Shown here: piece by piece, positions 53,406 to 55,305 of the stretch
Layout of the letters: each line of letters begins with the position of its first letter
Position numbering within the stretch: the first letter of the stretch is position 1
Assembly: GCA_903909815.1 (NCBI GenBank)
Contig: CAIVXG010000008.1
Coordinates: forward strand, 1-55,305
Length of the DNA: 55,305 bases
Source: an uncultured beta proteobacterium
Lineage (GTDB): Bacteria; Pseudomonadota; Gammaproteobacteria; Burkholderiales; Burkholderiaceae_C
Reading direction: 5' to 3'
Program-made: the position numbers and the translations under genes
The notes under the pieces: model-generated
The model's input: the letters and a program-made list of their open reading frames with translations, nothing else
Databases searched by the model: none
Told to the model about the DNA's origin: nothing

Positions 53406-54454
53406 GTCACGGTCTCCAAGGGGTTGTTGTTGTTTTGCGTTTCGGCATCCATTGCAGCGCTGGGCATGCGGTCCATGCGCTGCGACAGTTCATCAAAATA
53501 GTCAGCCACGGCGCGCCATTGCTGGGCGCAATCGTCCAGCACATTCAAGCGTTGCCGAAACTCGCTCGCATCGGGAAGCGCCTTGACATACCAGCCGATG
53601 TGCTTGCGCGCCGTGCGCACACCGAGGAAGTCTCCGTAAAACGCGTAGTGGTCCTGCAAATGGTCCAGCAGCAGGCGTTTGACCTCGACCACCAGTGGCG
53701 GGGCCAACAGCTCGCCCGTGCTCAGAAAATGCGCCACCTCGCGAAAGATCCAGGGCCGACCCTGGGCTGCGCGCCCCAGCATCACCGCATCGGCGCCGGT
53801 GCGTAGCAACACCGCGGCCGCCCGTTGCGGCGTTGTGATGTCACCATTTGCCACCACCGGGATGCGCACCGAGGCCTTTACCGCCGCGATGGTGTCGTAT
53901 TCGGCCTCGCCGCCGTAGCCCTGCTCGCGCGTGCGGCCGTGGATCGTTAGCATCTGCACACCGGCGTCCTCAAACCGGCGCGCCAGAACCACGGCGTTCT
54001 TGTTCGACTGGCTCCATCCGCTGCGCATTTTCACGCTCACTGGCACGTTGTGCGGCGCACAGGCCGCCACCACGGCTCCGACGATCGCCAGCGCCAGAGG
54101 CTCGTCTTGCATCAACGCTGAACCGGCCCATTTATTGCAAACCTTCTTGGCGGGACAGCCCATGTTGATGTCAATGACTTGTGCGCCGCCGTCGATGTTG
54201 TGTCGCGCTGCATCTGCCATCAGCTCAGCGTCGGTGCCTGCGATCTGCACCGCGATCAGGCCCGGCTCACCCGCGTGATTGGCACGGCGCGTGGTCTTGG
54301 CCGTGCCCCACAAGTCGGGACGCGAAGTGACCATTTCGCTCACCGCGTAGCCCGCACCGAGTTGCTTGCACAGTTGGCGAAACGGCCGGTCCGTCACACC
54401 TGCCATGGGTGCCACGAACAGGTTATTCGCCAGAGAGTGATGGCCGATATGCAT
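53402..54454 (-). CDS. dusB: tRNA-dihydrouridine synthase B
   Basis: A 350-residue flavoprotein that reduces uridine in tRNA. It starts MHIGHHSLANNLFVAPMAGV (ATG at 54454; a TTG 24 bases upstream is less likely) and has the catalytic cysteine in INMGCPAKKVCNKWAGSAL. FMN-site motifs follow (LTIHGRTREQGYGGEAEYD, then IPVVANGDITTPQRA). The C-terminal helical domain binds tRNA. It is the first gene of dusB-fis-purH. Confidence 0.96.
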   Translation of the reverse strand: MHIGHHSLANNLFVAPMAGVTDRPFRQLCKQLGAGYAVSEMVTSRPDLWGTAKTTRRANHAGEPGLIAVQIAGTDAELMADAARHNIDGGAQVIDINMGCPAKKVCNKWAGSALMQDEPLALAIVGAVVAACAPHNVPVSVKMRSGWSQSNKNAVVLARRFEDAGVQMLTIHGRTREQGYGGEAEYDTIAAVKASVRIPVVANGDITTPQRAAAVLLRTGADAVMLGRAAQGRPWIFREVAHFLSTGELLAPPLVVEVKRLLLDHLQDHYAFYGDFLGVRTARKHIGWYVKALPDASEFRQRLNVLDDCAQQWRAVADYFDELSQRMDRMPSAAMDAETQNNNNPLETVT

Positions 54455-54619
54455 GCGGGAAACCTGGGCTTTTGACAATCGAAGTGTGGCCCTGCGCGGG
54501 CGGGGTTGCAGTTCCGCTGTGGCGCATGGGGAGGCTTATTCTAGCTGCCCAAAATTTCAGCAATTGAAATGGCGCCGCCAGGATTGCATGTGCACGATCT
54601 GCCTATACTGTGACCTCAC

Positions 54620-55096
54620 ATGGAACTCTGGATCAATCACTCGCTGGCTCTTCTGGCCCTGCCTGAATACGGTTTGAGCACGCTGTTTTTGGTGTGCTTC
54701 ATTTCTGCGACGCTGCTGCCACTGGGGTCCGAGCCCGCTTTGTTCGGCCTGATCAAACTCAATCCGGACCTGCTGTGGCCGGCAATTCTCGTGGCAACCG
54801 CCGGCAACACCCTGGGCGGCGCAGTGACCTGGGCCATGGGCTGGGGCTCGCACCGGGTGGTTGACAAATACCGGCATTCGTCCACCCACCTGCGAGCGCT
54901 GGATTGGCTGGAGCGCATCGGACCCAAGGCCTGTCTGCTGAGCTGGTTGCCCCTGATTGGGGACCCGCTGTGCGCCATTGCCGGGTGGCTGAAGTTTCCC
55001 TTTTGGCCCTGCACTTTCTACATGGCCACGGGCAAGTTTTTGCGCTACCTCGTCATGACCGCTTCCCTGCTGTGGCTTTTCCCTGGTTCAGCTTGA
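54620..55096 (+). CDS. YqaA-like DedA-family membrane protein
   Basis: A 158-residue inner-membrane protein with about four hydrophobic segments: ALPEYGLSTLFLVCFISATL, PAILVATAGNTLGGAVTWAM, AWLPLIGDP-type sequence (SWLPLIGDPLCAIAGWLKF) and a last helix YLVMTASLLWLFPGSA. The LPLIGDP and GNTLGG motifs are typical of the SNARE-associated/DedA YqaA subgroup. Function is unknown, perhaps lipid transport as for other DedA proteins. It runs into the repeat array at the window's right edge. Confidence 0.88.
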   Translation: MELWINHSLALLALPEYGLSTLFLVCFISATLLPLGSEPALFGLIKLNPDLLWPAILVATAGNTLGGAVTWAMGWGSHRVVDKYRHSSTHLRALDWLERIGPKACLLSWLPLIGDPLCAIAGWLKFPFWPCTFYMATGKFLRYLVMTASLLWLFPGSA

Positions 55097-55125
55097 CTAT
55101 CATTTGCGAGAAGCAATAGCGGCGC

Positions 55126-55305
55126 GGCAATCCACCCAATGCGTCATCGCGAGCGCGATGTTGCATTCCACCCAATGCGTCATCGCGAGCGTAGCGCGGC
55201 AATCCACCCAATGCGTCATTGCGAGCGTAGCGCGGCAATCCACCCAATGCGTCATTGCGAGCGTAGCGCAGCAATCCGCCCAATGCGTCATTGCGAGCGT
55301 AGCGC
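55126..55305. repeat. 36-base tandem repeat array (five units, open at right edge)
   Basis: Five consecutive 36-base units start at 55126, 55162, 55198, 55234 and 55270; the last ends exactly at the window edge, so the array may continue. Units run GGCAATCCACCCAATGCGTC then ATTGCGAGCGTAGCGC. The second unit is the most diverged. ATTGCGAGCG and its partner GCGCGGCAAT across the unit boundary can form hairpins. It is the same sequence family as the dispersed copies at 24738, 27781 and 51486. Confidence 0.9.

Noticed and set aside
55100-55291. Open reading frame on the minus strand made of 12-residue repeats (MTHWVDCRATLA)
   Set aside because: It is only the 36-base tandem repeat read in a frame that happens to be open; there is no ribosome site and the same sequence is non-coding elsewhere.
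55126-55305. Possible CRISPR array because of the 36-base period
   Set aside because: Units are contiguous, with no variable spacers, and no cas gene is present.

Overview
The window (GC-rich, roughly 60-65% by eye) reads as a chromosomal segment of a betaproteobacterium of the order Burkholderiales, most like Comamonadaceae (Rhodoferax/Polaromonas-type). The support is gene content and order: fmdB-DUF502-aspS, dusB-fis-purH, trmJ-cysE, pmbA next to darP, DUF1840, SapC-family and a cytochrome-c-linked urate hydroxylase (PuuD). No phage, integrase, insertion-sequence transposase, CRISPR array or plasmid function was recognised. Species placement is inference from family knowledge.

Layout. 1-2391: the edge of a chemotaxis locus on the minus strand, with a soluble PAS-HAMP-type chemoreceptor, the decayed 3' remnant of a cheY gene, and the start of a STAS-domain gene that runs off the window. 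2819-12373: a compact minus-strand run with a Crp/Fnr-type regulator, a branched-chain/amide-type ABC transporter (binding protein, fused LivH-LivM permease, LivG, LivF), an MgtC-family membrane protein and a nucleoside-type ABC transporter (ATPase plus two permeases, no binding protein). 12495-21215: purine catabolism, with 8-oxoguanine deaminase, PuuD, XdhC, XdhB and XdhA, plus a DUF302 protein and a TonB-like lipoprotein. 21294-23218: two unrecognised divergent genes and a CBS-domain gene behind a well-formed FNR/ANR-type promoter. 23280-31651: housekeeping (pmbA, darP, mogA, cysE, trmJ, suhB) and a large PAS-GGDEF-EAL protein. 31704-34471: a DUF3299 protein, a small Cys-rich exported protein and a LolD/FtsX-like ABC pair. 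34591-39157: an EamA transporter, a second XdhC-like gene, DUF1345, a SulP transporter and tRNA-Arg(CCT). 39231-43821: SapC family, a secreted SPOR-like protein, aspS, DUF502, fmdB. 43917-49560: an M14-like/M20 hydrolase pair, an orphan solute-binding protein and a molybdopterin oxidoreductase. 49674-55096: DUF1840, rmuC, purH, fis, dusB and a YqaA-like membrane protein.

How it fits together. The first third looks like a purine-scavenging module: two ABC systems bring in purines or related compounds, 8-oxoguanine deaminase and the molybdenum-dependent xanthine dehydrogenase (matured by XdhC) produce urate, and PuuD oxidises urate at the membrane. Later steps (HIU hydrolase, OHCU decarboxylase, allantoinase) are not in the window. 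MogA and several molybdoenzyme genes share a need for molybdenum cofactor.

The most unusual non-coding signal is a family of ~60-base palindromic repeats, often in pairs, at four loci. At four gene ends the terminal TGA of the repeat is itself the stop codon of the adjoining gene. A second repeat family, built on an ATTGCGAGCG...GCAATCC unit, occurs at three scattered sites and as a perfectly phased 36-base tandem array at the right edge. Two FNR-type operators, one beside a cysteine-poor Crp/Fnr regulator and one at the CBS gene, suggest oxygen- or nitrogen-oxide-responsive control.
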